A DNA stretch of 53,000 bases from an uncultured Lachnospiraceae bacterium (GTDB lineage: Bacteria > Bacillota > Clostridia > Lachnospirales > Lachnospiraceae): the NCBI GenBank assembly GCA_947167135.1, contig CAMVGV010000015.1, forward strand, positions 1 through 53,000. The letters run 5' to 3'. Both the position numbers and the translations under genes were made by a program. Every line of letters starts with the position of its first letter. The stretch's first letter is position 1. The notes beneath the pieces are model-generated. The model saw only the letters and a program-made list of their open reading frames with translations, made no database searches and was not told the origin of the DNA. Shown piece by piece: positions 26,001-34,179 of the stretch.

Positions 26001-27249
26001 GCTCCACCTCTCCGTCCGCATCTATACGGTAAAGTCCTTCCTGCCCGTAGGTGCTAAGCCATACATTGCCCCCGGAATCAATATTAATATGCCTTATCCT
26101 GACACCGTCAAACTCCGATATGAAGTCATAGTCGCAGGGCTTATAGCCGTCCTTGTTTACAACGCTTAAGCCGTTGTCCTTTCCGATATAGATATCGTCG
26201 CCTTTATACCCAATGGCATTTACGACGCTTCCTTCTATGCCTGCCTTTACAAAAACATCCGTAAAGGGATTCGGTGAAAGCTTGAGTATGCCCTGCTTAT
26301 TGGAAACAAACCAGATATTGCCCTGATAGTCCTTCGTAACCTGGCATACGGAGCTTTCAAAGCCCTCCCGGGCAAGAGATATAACCTCACCGCTTTCCTC
26401 TTCTACGACCCCCATTCCGTTTTCGGCACCGAAGAAATATTCATGCGAGAGGCTGTCATAGTAAATGGAGCTGAAATAGCTTATGTTCCCCGTATCGTAA
26501 CGGTCTACCCGCCTGATGCCGTCTCCGTCAAACTCAAGCTTATCAATAAAGGCATTTGACGTACCGGCCAGTACGGTTTCCCCATTCAGAACCTCCACAC
26601 AGGTATAATCAACACCCGGCACGTCACAATCACTTTCTGCTATGACCTTATCATCCCTTATAAAAAAAAGGCTCCCGCCGTTTGTGACCCCGGCTATCAG
26701 ATCTTCATAGCCGCACAATGAACGGATCCCCGTATTTATGGACGTATCCTGTATTTCAGATATGACTCCATCGGGATCGATCTTAGATAAGCCGTCGACG
26801 GTTCCAACGTAGATACAGCCTTTATCATCCTCTGTTACGGCTCGGATACTGTCTGCCGTGAGCCCCGTCTCTACCGTGTAAAATGCCATATCCCTTAAGG
26901 ACGGATCATAGCAGCCGAGTCCGGATTCATTGGTACCTATCCAGAGCCTTCCCCGGCTGTCCACAAAGAGCGCCATTACGCTGTTTATATTGTAGCTCGC
27001 CGCAACTCTTTCAAAGGAAGCTCCGTCAAATCTGTAAAGACCGGAATAGGTTCCTGCCCAAATATAGCCGTCACCGGTCTGGACAATGGCATTGGTCTCC
27101 GTGGAAAGGAGTCCGTCATCCTTTCCATACTGCATAGCCTCGTAGCCTGCCAGATAATCAATGCCCTTTGATCCGGAGAGATCAGCGGCAAGAACGTTTC
27201 CCGGTCTTCCAAGAGACAGTATTAAGATGATAAAAAACAGTAATGCCAT
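23074..27249 (-). CDS. Hybrid two-component sensor kinase with beta-propeller sensor
   Basis: A 1391-residue membrane kinase. A short hydrophobic start (MALLFFIILILSLG) leads to an extracellular region of repeated propeller blades (about 35-630, recurring WxG, DGR, IxAGSDGG motifs), a Y_Y_Y-like domain (about 640-716) and one membrane helix near 743-763. Then come HisKA with FFANMSHEIRTP (His near 803), HATPase (LLTNAVKYTEKGG near 915), a receiver (VLVVDDND near 1060, LLDHMMPEMDG) and HPt (VHALKSSARIIGA near 1255). This matches the hybrid systems that sense carbohydrate in gut bacteria, but without their AraC output. The start lies 3 bp after the S1 gene, with only AAGGA touching the ATG. Confidence 0.92.
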   Translation of the reverse strand: MALLFFIILILSLGRPGNVLAADLSGSKGIDYLAGYEAMQYGKDDGLLSTETNAIVQTGDGYIWAGTYSGLYRFDGASFERVAASYNINSVMALFVDSRGRLWIGTNESGLGCYDPSLRDMAFYTVETGLTADSIRAVTEDDKGCIYVGTVDGLSKIDPDGVISEIQDTSINTGIRSLCGYEDLIAGVTNGGSLFFIRDDKVIAESDCDVPGVDYTCVEVLNGETVLAGTSNAFIDKLEFDGDGIRRVDRYDTGNISYFSSIYYDSLSHEYFFGAENGMGVVEEESGEVISLAREGFESSVCQVTKDYQGNIWFVSNKQGILKLSPNPFTDVFVKAGIEGSVVNAIGYKGDDIYIGKDNGLSVVNKDGYKPCDYDFISEFDGVRIRHINIDSGGNVWLSTYGQEGLYRIDADGEVEPFHEGSGTLGARFRYSTELSDGRILAVSNTGLNFIDGDRVVKTIGADEGLNTPQILTLVEDKDGRILAGSDGGGIYVIKDDKVVDNIGKEDGLGTLVVLRIVPYDNGYFYVTSDAIYYDNGNTIKRLDSFPYSNNYDIFVTPDNEAWVSSSAGIYVVNVDDLISNGDYRYNLLDYTRGFNTTLTANSWNLPLDSGDRLLLCCSDGVREIRTKGYDYVDKDCNIDVEYILCEDKEVIPDERGVFILPPTTGRIQIKAAILNFTLSNPTIHIFLEGADDEGLTSFQRGLGYLEYTNLPYGHYKLHIQILNNYDGSVLRDEVFMIYKKPRIMELLFVRILLAVLGALLVGFLVWRFMQSTIIRRQYEEIRIAKDEADRANSAKSRFFANMSHEIRTPINTIMGMDEMILREDTENVPEDYSKSVRGYAKDIKRASELLLGLVNDVLDLSKIESGKMNLVLQDYDTLEFLRSLTTMIRVKSNEKDLTFETDIDKELPKKLRGDAGKIKQVVLNLLTNAVKYTEKGGFTLSVKVEERNGNKCLLHFAVKDTGIGVKPEDMEKLFSAFERVDEERNSAVQGTGLGLDISRHFVQLMGGELKCDSIYGEGSTFYFSAEQEIIDAEGIGEYTESSPDTEKSKYLPEFIAPEGRVLVVDDNDMNLQVIKGLLKRTRLKLTTATSGKECLEKLKEQSFHLVLLDHMMPEMDGIQTCAGIRKDFPELPVIALTANAATSGKDFYREAGFQDYLAKPVEADKIEKTIKKYLPSDILEEPEEGDAPEAEEVLPDNMAWLNETEGISVKDGIRFCGGADSFLNSLRTFYDTLSDNAETIGNARSAGDIEMYTIKVHALKSSARIIGAGELSEMARALEDAGKSGDLDYIDANTDPLLRKYREYKEKLQRLSEKNEDDERELIPREELEDAYAALREFIPGMDYDAVEMVLSQVEEFRLPAEDSIVLEEMKKKLKVLDWDGMEELLRTVS

Positions 27250-27252
27250 TCC

Positions 27253-27975
27253 TTATAATTTGATGTTCTTTAAGAGATCTCCGAGGGAGGTGGTCACGGG
27301 AGCCGATTCGGGGAGTTTATAGATCTCCTCTGCCTCCGCACGCTCCTCATCAGCCTGAAGTGCTCTTATTGAAAGTGATATCTTCCGGTCCTCTGTTTTT
27401 ATTACCTTCACCTTTACGGTATCACCCACATGGAGTACCTCATCCGGGGTCTTGATCCTCTTTTCCGATATCTGTGATACATGGAGAAGACCGCTCACTC
27501 CGTCACCGAGATCTATGAATGCCCCGTAGGGTTGTATGGTCTCGACCTTTCCTTCAAGGACCATTCCCTTTTCAATAGAGGAGCGCTTCCTTTCCTTTTC
27601 TTTCTCTTCCTTTTCTTTCAGGATGGTCTTTGCAGACAGTACCAGCTTTTTTCTGGCGCTGTCACAGGTAATGATCCTGACCGTGAGATCCTTCCCGAGC
27701 CACTCCTCCAGATTCTCCACAAAGTCAAGGGAGATCTGTGAGGCAGGTATAAAGCCCCTGATATTTTCAATATAGGCAATGAGGCCGCCGTTCACCATTC
27801 CTCCTACCTTGACCTTTATCTCCTCTCTGTTCTTATAAAGTTCATGAACATGAGCCCAGGCCAGGTTTTCTTCAGCGCTTTCCTCATCCTCCACCTTTCC
27901 CTCCATGACATCCTCTCCATCCAGCTTTTTCAGGGATTCATCAAGCTCCTTCTTGTAATCATCCATTGTCTCCAT
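27253..27975 (-). CDS. S1-domain RNA-binding protein
   Basis: A 240-residue protein with two OB-fold S1 domains: about 46-115 (IKVKVGGMVNGGLIAYIENIRGFIPASQIS) and about 130-205 (GMVLEGKVETIQPYGAFIDLGDGVSGLLHVSQIS). It is much shorter than ribosomal protein S1, which has four to six such domains, and resembles the two-domain S1-like proteins of Clostridia. It probably binds mRNA or the ribosome. An acidic N-terminal tail precedes the domains. It is 6 bp after the ATPase gene and in the same reading frame as the kinase that follows it. Confidence 0.88.
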   Translation of the reverse strand: METMDDYKKELDESLKKLDGEDVMEGKVEDEESAEENLAWAHVHELYKNREEIKVKVGGMVNGGLIAYIENIRGFIPASQISLDFVENLEEWLGKDLTVRIITCDSARKKLVLSAKTILKEKEEKEKERKRSSIEKGMVLEGKVETIQPYGAFIDLGDGVSGLLHVSQISEKRIKTPDEVLHVGDTVKVKVIKTEDRKISLSIRALQADEERAEAEEIYKLPESAPVTTSLGDLLKNIKL

Positions 27976-27981
27976 AACCGT

Positions 27982-29559
27982 TTACTCTCCTTTTTTATTT
28001 TGTTTCGGTGTTCTGCTGCTGTTGCAGGTCAGGTAAATTACCTGGCAGCTTTTTGCAAACTCCTCTGTCATCCGCATGGCGCTTTGGAAACGCTCCTCAT
28101 CCAGATTGTTCATTACGTCATCAAGTATAACACAGGGCTTGTCATTCTCAAACAACGCATCGATAAGTGCGAAGCGTGCACTTAGGTTTATTATATCCCT
28201 GATGCCGCTGCTTTCCGCCAGAACCGGATGAAGGGCTCCGGATCTCTCAAGGCTGATATTGAAATCCGTATCCATTGAAGCTCCGATGTCGGCTATTCCG
28301 GCTTTTTCAAGATAAGCTGCAAACTTGCTCTTCAGCCTGTCCATATAATGGCCGGAAAGACTCTGTCTGGCCTCCGAAAGAAGCTCCAGGGTACGCTCTA
28401 TCTGATCCAGCTTTTTCCTGTCTTCATCACCCGCTGCCTGCAGTCTGTCTATCTCCTGCCTGAGCTTCTCCGGATCCTCATACTCACGGTTCAGCCCGTC
28501 TATCTCCTGCTTTAGCTCCGCCTCGCGCCCGGATGCGGCTTCAAAACTCTTACGCTTCTCTGTTACCCTGTCCTGCAGCAGTGCAAATTCAAGAGCCTTC
28601 TTTTTTATCCCGTAATGCCTTACGATCAGAATAATGAGAGCTATAAGGAAAATGACTGCTCCGACTACGGTAACAACCTGACCGTAAAAATAGAAAGCCG
28701 GCATCTTAATAACCGCGAAGCCTCCCACAGCTTCAGCTGCCAGGGAGAGGATTATAAGGAGAACTCCGAGAACCAGCATACCCGTTTTTCCGCCACCGGA
28801 AACATTTTCCTCCGTAAATTCCGTAAGCTCCTTTTCAGCCTCCTCCCTCTCGCTTTTACAGCCTTCCTTTTTCTTAACCGCCTCCGCAAGCTCGTTCTTC
28901 TTTTCCGCGGTTTTCTTTTCACCCTCAAGGGCCTTCCGAAGCCTTACCTCCAGCCCTGCCCTTTCCTCCGAATCACGGTCTATCTTTCCGCGCCCTCCGG
29001 TCTTTTTCAGCTCGCGTCTGGCATCGTTCAGTACCTTTACCGCATCCTCATAGGCATTGTCCTTCCCGTCATTCTCCAGAAGACCCAGAAGCTTAGTATT
29101 TACACTGTCATCGGTACCTATAGAAAGATCATTATGGGGAATATACACACTTCTTTCATAGCCGTATGCATCTATGCCGAAAAGTTCCTCACCCAGGGAG
29201 GAGGTAAAATCCGTAGACGGCTTCATGGTGGCAAGATCCGTAAGCTCAAAGGAGTCATCCTTTTTTCTTTCACCGAAAAATCTTGTGACCCTGTATTCCT
29301 TACCCTCTGTCTCGAATTCGACATAGCCTCCGAAATTCCCCCCCTGCCAGGGAGTCAGGTTCTTCCTGAAGTCCCCGGGATCATAGGAGGCACCGGGCCT
29401 TGGATTATCCAGGCCGTAAAACATTGCCCGCAGAAAAACCGCGAAGGTGCTCTTTCCCCAGCCGTTCCTCTCATTAAGGGAATTCAGACCCTTATTCAGT
29501 CTGCACTTCACATGGTGAAGGGAACCAAAATTTTCTATATAACAAGCAAGGATTCTCAT
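27982..29559 (-). CDS. SbcC/YhaN-like AAA ATPase with membrane-spanning coiled-coil tip
   Basis: A 525-residue SMC-type ATPase, partner of the downstream-overlapping phosphoesterase. The N-terminus has the Rad50-like start MRILACYIENFGSLHHVKC and Walker A NGWGKST. The C-terminal half has Walker B CVILDDVMNNLDEERF. Between them the coiled coil is short and broken by two hydrophobic helices (about 257-276 and 288-310), so the hairpin tip probably sits in the membrane, as in YhaN. YhaN is usually near 900 residues, so this is a reduced form. With YhaO-like partners such proteins process DNA ends. The membrane anchoring is inferred from hydrophobicity. Confidence 0.85.
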   Translation of the reverse strand: MRILACYIENFGSLHHVKCRLNKGLNSLNERNGWGKSTFAVFLRAMFYGLDNPRPGASYDPGDFRKNLTPWQGGNFGGYVEFETEGKEYRVTRFFGERKKDDSFELTDLATMKPSTDFTSSLGEELFGIDAYGYERSVYIPHNDLSIGTDDSVNTKLLGLLENDGKDNAYEDAVKVLNDARRELKKTGGRGKIDRDSEERAGLEVRLRKALEGEKKTAEKKNELAEAVKKKEGCKSEREEAEKELTEFTEENVSGGGKTGMLVLGVLLIILSLAAEAVGGFAVIKMPAFYFYGQVVTVVGAVIFLIALIILIVRHYGIKKKALEFALLQDRVTEKRKSFEAASGREAELKQEIDGLNREYEDPEKLRQEIDRLQAAGDEDRKKLDQIERTLELLSEARQSLSGHYMDRLKSKFAAYLEKAGIADIGASMDTDFNISLERSGALHPVLAESSGIRDIINLSARFALIDALFENDKPCVILDDVMNNLDEERFQSAMRMTEEFAKSCQVIYLTCNSSRTPKQNKKGE

Positions 29560-30578
29560 AAGACGCTCTTTCCTCCCAAAGCCGCCGTTCCCATCTCTAT
29601 AACAGCCTTTTTTTCATCCTCGGTCCAGTCCTTTTCCATAACAAGCCTTATGAATTCACCTTTAAGGGAAATATCGTATTCCACACCGCTTTCTTCCGTT
29701 CCGGCTATCGAAGTATCGTCAACAATATGCACGGCATAGAAATCCTCTTCATACTTCTTTAATAGAAAGCCTGTATTGATCTCACTCTTTGCAACCCCGG
29801 TGAGAACGATCTTTATCAGATCATCTGCAGGAATACCCCTTTTCCCGATCTCCCCCGAGATAAGGGAATCGGCATCTCCGGTTCCCTCTGCCTCCGAAAC
29901 ATCGACCCGTATTTCATGAACCGTGCGTTTCGATGCCTGCATAAATACGGGCTCCAGGGAACCGTTTTCGATATTCAGCCTCACAAAGCCCTTTTCACCG
30001 CATTCATCGAAGCCTCTTCCCTCCAGACATCCGGAATAACAAAACCTCCCTCTGCTTCCGAGAGAGCCCTCTCTTAATTCGTGGTAGTGCCCCAGGGCAA
30101 GATAGTCTATATTTTTGTGTGCCCAGGCATTTGGCCGTATGGTCCCGTGATAGAGGACTATATTATAATCAGACGGCAGAAGATCGAGTTCCGACGGGTC
30201 GGATACGCAGGATATGGTGATGCCTTCGTCATACCTGTAGGTTCTTGTACGATCAAAGGTTTTCAGATTCCGGGGTATATCCTCCAATGCTTTAAGAAAG
30301 GCCTCCTTCTCATGGTTACCAGCAGTATAGTAAAAATCTATGCTCGGATTTCCTATTATACATTTTTCCACTATATCCAGGGTGGCCGGGTTTATACGGA
30401 TACTGTCAAACAGATCCCCGACGATAAGTATTGCCTTCACATCATTTTTTGCTGCATACCTTACCATACGGACGAATGTCAGAAGTATCTCGTTGCGTCT
30501 CTCCTCCGCTTTTTTTTCGTCCTTTAATGCGGACATAGCGGCATCCAGGTGGATGTCGGAACAGTGTATGAGTTTCAT
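29556..30578 (-). CDS. SbcD/YhaO-like metallophosphoesterase
   Basis: A 340-residue calcineurin-type phosphoesterase, predicted Mn-dependent nuclease. The metal motifs are in order: DIHLD near residue 8, GDLFDS near 54, GNHEKE near 87 and ALGHYHE near 162. The C-terminal 120 residues form a second domain, as in YhaO. The stop overlaps the ATPase start by 4 bases (ATGA), the usual coupling of an SbcCD-like pair. It heads a five-gene run that continues with S1, kinase and response regulator genes. Confidence 0.9.
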   Translation of the reverse strand: MKLIHCSDIHLDAAMSALKDEKKAEERRNEILLTFVRMVRYAAKNDVKAILIVGDLFDSIRINPATLDIVEKCIIGNPSIDFYYTAGNHEKEAFLKALEDIPRNLKTFDRTRTYRYDEGITISCVSDPSELDLLPSDYNIVLYHGTIRPNAWAHKNIDYLALGHYHELREGSLGSRGRFCYSGCLEGRGFDECGEKGFVRLNIENGSLEPVFMQASKRTVHEIRVDVSEAEGTGDADSLISGEIGKRGIPADDLIKIVLTGVAKSEINTGFLLKKYEEDFYAVHIVDDTSIAGTEESGVEYDISLKGEFIRLVMEKDWTEDEKKAVIEMGTAALGGKSVL

Positions 30579-30616
30579 TGCTTTTACCTTTCTGTTAATC
30601 AGATCCTGCCTAAAGA

Positions 30617-30697
30617 CCTTCGCTGACGCTCGGGATGGAAAAACGTCCTGTGGACGTTATTCAGGCACGTTTTGATGCGCCCGGCGCGTCAGTGCAC
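30617..30697. repeat. Composite repeat: core hairpin plus two further hairpins (copy 2)
   Basis: Same order as at 142-223: a CCTTCGCTGACGCTCGGGATGG core, hairpin 1 AACGTCC (642-648 of this 30-kb region) with GGACGTT (652-658), and hairpin 2 TGATGCGC (30673-30680) with GCGCGTCA (30684-30691), inside an outer GCAC/GTGC pair. Compared with copy 1, hairpin 1 has a T-A pair replaced by C-G. It lies between the phosphoesterase operon and the downstream GT-C gene. Confidence 0.78.
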
Positions 30698-30708
30698 CGC
30701 CGAGTGTC

Positions 30709-32124
30709 TCACGGGAGTCCCAGCAGATAGTAAACCGCTGCCGAGGATATGATAAATACCCCGCCTGCCGGATAGATGAATACTGCAGCTGCTTTTCTTC
30801 CGGACTGTATCTTTAATCCGATAAGAAGAGCTGCCGGCAGTATGATCCACGCAATATACCTCAGATCCCCCGAGCTGAAATTCGGAACCGAAAGCATAAG
30901 TCTGAGCTGGAAGAGTATCCCCGTAAGTATCAGTATACTCCAGAACATGCGTATTGGCACTTCTTTTATGAGCTTCCCCCGTAAATGCAGTATGAATAAA
31001 ATCGAAACCGTGATAAAAAGGAGAGAGCCGGAAATGAAAAGAAGCCAGGCAAAGGCTGTGATATAGGGGTTATAAACACTGTAATCATATTCGCCCGTAA
31101 GCCCTGTTTTAATAAGCATCAGGAAAATATTGAACTCGTCGTAGGGGTTTCCGTTTTTTATCATACAGGCATACGGTGTCTGCGTCCTTATGTCGATGAA
31201 ACGCTGAAGGAGGCTGTATCCGGACAGGTCTTCTCCCACCTCCGGCATAAATGTAAGGGGTACAGAAAAAAGGATCAGGTTTCTTAAGGGGAAGAACAGC
31301 CCTAAGGGAAAAACTGTCAGGGCAAACAGAGCATATTCTCCGATACGTTTTAGCAGTCTTTCCCGGTCCTTTCTCTCCGAAACAAGCCTGCCGGCCATAA
31401 GAAACGCCACCGCAGGTGCGATCAGCACTCCGGACAGCTTTGACATCATTGAAAGACCTGTAAAAAGCGCGGTAAGCAAAAGATCTGTAAGCCGGTCCCC
31501 CCTCTGCCATTTCAGCACGTAATAAACAGCCATCACTAGAAACATATGACTTAGCATATCATTATTTATACTGCCGGAAAGAAGGGTGAGCACCGGATGA
31601 AATGCCAGCAGCGCTTCCGAAAGATAAAGAGCCCTCCCCTTGAGCCCCATTAGGGCAAGGATCCTGAAGCCGAAAAAAATAAACACCATGCTATAGATCA
31701 ATGTAAGGATCTGAAGGCTCTCACAGGCTCTGCCAAAGTTCATGCCTCGTAAGAGGCTTATCTTCAGCGCTGCTGCTGCAATGATATGGTGAAGCAGGGG
31801 CTGGAAGAATCCCCATCTGGTGGTAGGGTCAAAATCAGGGAGCCGTCCCTCATTCAGGAGATACTCTATCAGAGCCGCCTGTCCTATGCCTTTCCTGTTT
31901 CCGAAGCCTATAACATCATGCTGCCTGACCCAGGTATCGGTGTAGGAAATGTAAAATCCGTGGAGGATAAGTGAGTTTAAAAAGATTAGGAGCGGCAGGA
32001 ACAGATCCTTTTTCTTAAATACCTTTCCTGCCGCGTAGGAAACAAGCACGCTTCCCACGCTAAGGAAAATGATAAAAACCAGGTATTCCCTTCTGGATAG
32101 ATCCATAATACCGCTCTGCCCCAT
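30709..32124 (-). CDS. Multi-pass membrane protein, GT-C glycosyltransferase-like
   Basis: A 471-residue protein with about eleven hydrophobic segments. The first outer loop carries YTDTWVRQHDVIGFGN, an acidic position like that of GT-C enzymes such as the PMT/ArnT group, followed by loops with GRLPDFDPTTRWGFFQPLLHH. This pattern suggests sugar transfer from a lipid-phosphate donor on the outer face. The identification rests on topology and the Asp motif only. It overlaps the upstream GTPase stop by one base (TGATG) and is the last gene of the lon operon. An internal ATG at 32106 is a possible alternative start. Confidence 0.7.
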   Translation of the reverse strand: MGQSGIMDLSRREYLVFIIFLSVGSVLVSYAAGKVFKKKDLFLPLLIFLNSLILHGFYISYTDTWVRQHDVIGFGNRKGIGQAALIEYLLNEGRLPDFDPTTRWGFFQPLLHHIIAAAALKISLLRGMNFGRACESLQILTLIYSMVFIFFGFRILALMGLKGRALYLSEALLAFHPVLTLLSGSINNDMLSHMFLVMAVYYVLKWQRGDRLTDLLLTALFTGLSMMSKLSGVLIAPAVAFLMAGRLVSERKDRERLLKRIGEYALFALTVFPLGLFFPLRNLILFSVPLTFMPEVGEDLSGYSLLQRFIDIRTQTPYACMIKNGNPYDEFNIFLMLIKTGLTGEYDYSVYNPYITAFAWLLFISGSLLFITVSILFILHLRGKLIKEVPIRMFWSILILTGILFQLRLMLSVPNFSSGDLRYIAWIILPAALLIGLKIQSGRKAAAVFIYPAGGVFIISSAAVYYLLGLP

Positions 32125-33086
32125 CAGCTGAACATTACCACTTCTTCCTGCGGCGGTTCCGCAGCCTCCACCGAGTCAGCTATGAGAAAGGGAACCGGTC
32201 CCTCGACTCCCGGCATCTTTGCTGCCCTGACAGTAGCAGTCACGGTTATAAAATCCTTTTCCTTCAACTCCTCAGCATGCTCATATCTGCACTGGAAACC
32301 TACAAACTGTATGTCCGCGGCACAGCAGGTCATAGCAAACCTGCCCGGTACAAAGATATCCCTGTCCCTTTTTTTCGGGAAATATACCTGTCCCTTAAAA
32401 CGGACTCTTTTCCCTATGTAATTATCCATGTGGTCAAAGGAATCTATATACCAGATACCAAAGTCATCATCATCGATATCAATAAGATCAGCATTCAGGT
32501 CATAGGGCAGCTCTTCCCTGATATTATTGTTTATACTGCCGTCGGTCATCTCAAAAATAACCTGGGCACGGCGGTTTTTTGCCCTTGCCGTTCTCTTGAA
32601 GCCTGCAAGATCTCCGTTCTCTGCCATTTCCTCCGTACATCTGTTGAACAGTATGAGATCCGAATAGGTGAACTGGTTTAACATCAGCATCTTCATATTA
32701 TTCAGATGATCCGTGTATGTGGAGGCATCAACAGCAGCTATGCCCTCCGCCACAAGCCAGTTTTCCGGCAGAGCCTCCACCAGAACATCCTGATCCCACA
32801 TACCGTTATACTCTATGATGACCCTGTCCGGCTTCAGCTTCTTATCTATTTCGAGAAAGCGCTCCTCACTTATCTCAGACTGTTCCTCTATATTTACTGT
32901 CTTGAACTTATTGACCTGAAGCTGCTCCTCATCTATCTCCTCAAGCCCTTCCTCACACAGGATATAAACGGTCTTTTTCCCGTCCCGGAACTGACCCTCC
33001 TTCATTGTCTCCATAATGAAGCTGGTCTTGCCCCCTTCCAGAAAACCGAAAAACAGATATACAGGTACTTCCTTACTCTTAAACAT
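32124..33086 (-). CDS. G3E (COG0523) GTPase with YcgQ/DUF1980-like C-terminal domain
   Basis: A 320-residue protein. The N-terminal 190 residues are a CobW-type GTPase with P-loop GFLEGGKTS near residue 14 and switch segments VIIEYNGMWDQD. The CxCC metal motif of the neighbouring paralogue is missing. The C-terminal part (about 205-310) has FVPGRFAMTCCAADIQFVG, which I associate with the DUF1980/YcgQ family. YcgQ works with the permease YcgR beside a zinc-linked CobW in bacilli. It overlaps the upstream GTPase by 8 bases. The two GTPases probably act together in metal delivery. The C-terminal match is from memory and needs a profile search. Confidence 0.78.
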   Translation of the reverse strand: MFKSKEVPVYLFFGFLEGGKTSFIMETMKEGQFRDGKKTVYILCEEGLEEIDEEQLQVNKFKTVNIEEQSEISEERFLEIDKKLKPDRVIIEYNGMWDQDVLVEALPENWLVAEGIAAVDASTYTDHLNNMKMLMLNQFTYSDLILFNRCTEEMAENGDLAGFKRTARAKNRRAQVIFEMTDGSINNNIREELPYDLNADLIDIDDDDFGIWYIDSFDHMDNYIGKRVRFKGQVYFPKKRDRDIFVPGRFAMTCCAADIQFVGFQCRYEHAEELKEKDFITVTATVRAAKMPGVEGPVPFLIADSVEAAEPPQEEVVMFS

Positions 33087-34179
33087 TGAAAAGCTCCCTT
33101 AAAAGGTCTTCCTTTATTCCTGAACCTATAACACAGATACGTCCGGTGTAGTCTGCAGAACCCTTACGGATCTCATACTCACCGGGGGTAAGATCGAAGT
33201 GTATCCATTCACCTCCGTTTTTGTCCGGAACATAGCCCTTGGCTCTAAGCACCATTCCATAGGTATCTCCCTCCTTGAGCTTCTCAAGGATATCCCTGAT
33301 CTCATCCTCGTCAAACTTTCGTGCGGTCTCCTCACCCCAGCTCTGGAATACCTCATCCGCATCATGGTCGTGATGATGATGGTGATGATCATGGTCGTGA
33401 TGGTGCTCATGATGATGATCGTGATCGTGGTCGTGATCGTGATCATGGTCGTGGTCATGATCGTGGTCATGGTCATGCCCGTCCTCGTGCCCGTGATGAT
33501 GGTCGTGGTCGTGATGATGATGTTCATGCTCATCTTCATCGTGAGGCTTTGACATTATCTCCTCAATAAGTGAATCCACCAGGGTATGACCCTTTTCCAT
33601 TGCGGAAAGTATCTGATCTCCCTTCAATTCATCCCAGGGAGTGGTTATAATGACCGCCTCTTTATTATGCTCACGAAGAAGCCTGTGGAGTTCGTCAAGC
33701 TTTTCCTGCTTCACCGACTGGCTGCGGCTTATTATGATGGTTCCTGCAGTCTCCACCTGATTATTAAAGAACTCTCCGAAGTTCTTCATATACATCTTCG
33801 CCTTATTGCCGTCCACAACGGTGACCATGCTGTTTACCTTCAGCTCATCCCCGTCTGCTCTCTCCACTGCCCTTGCCACATCGGAAAGCTTTCCGACTCC
33901 GGAGGGCTCTATTATTATCCTTTCGGGATGATACTTTTCCACCACTTCCTTCAGGGCAGTACTGAAATCTCCCACAAGAGAACAGCAGATACAGCCGGAG
34001 TTCATTTCAGTGATATTTATACCGGCATCCTTTAAGAAACCTCCGTCAATGCCGATCTCCCCGAATTCATTTTCTATGAGTACCACCTGCTGTCCCTTAA
34101 AGGACTCCGCGATAAGCTTCTTTATCAGGGTGGTCTTCCCTGCTCCCAAAAATCCTGAAATTATGTCAACCTTTGTCAT
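33079..34179 (-). CDS. G3E (COG0523) metallochaperone GTPase with long His/Asp tract
   Basis: A 366-residue CobW-family GTPase. It shows P-loop GFLGAGKTT (9-17), the metal motif C63-x-C65-C66 in NSGCICCSLVG, and IIIEPSGVG. After the GTPase domain comes a tract of about 60 residues (roughly 214-275) made almost only of His and Asp with a few Glu and Gly, then the CobW_C domain. The tract should store or buffer Zn, Ni or Co. The DNA of the tract (33360-33540) is a low-complexity GTGATGGTC-like repeat. It overlaps engB by 4 bases. No Zur gene or site is seen nearby. Confidence 0.92.
   Translation of the reverse strand: MTKVDIISGFLGAGKTTLIKKLIAESFKGQQVVLIENEFGEIGIDGGFLKDAGINITEMNSGCICCSLVGDFSTALKEVVEKYHPERIIIEPSGVGKLSDVARAVERADGDELKVNSMVTVVDGNKAKMYMKNFGEFFNNQVETAGTIIISRSQSVKQEKLDELHRLLREHNKEAVIITTPWDELKGDQILSAMEKGHTLVDSLIEEIMSKPHDEDEHEHHHHDHDHHHGHEDGHDHDHDHDHDHDHDHDHDHDHHHEHHHDHDHHHHHHDHDADEVFQSWGEETARKFDEDEIRDILEKLKEGDTYGMVLRAKGYVPDKNGGEWIHFDLTPGEYEIRKGSADYTGRICVIGSGIKEDLLRELFNV

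Noticed and set aside
28615-29739. 374-codon plus-strand frame over the SbcC-like gene
   Set aside because: Antisense to a convincing ATPase and phosphoesterase pair; the translation has no protein-like motif.
33126-33569. Frames rich in Met/Ile/Val or Arg/Asp over the His/Asp tract
   Set aside because: Products of the low-complexity GTGATG-type repeat read in other frames; the GTPase frame alone has motifs on both sides.
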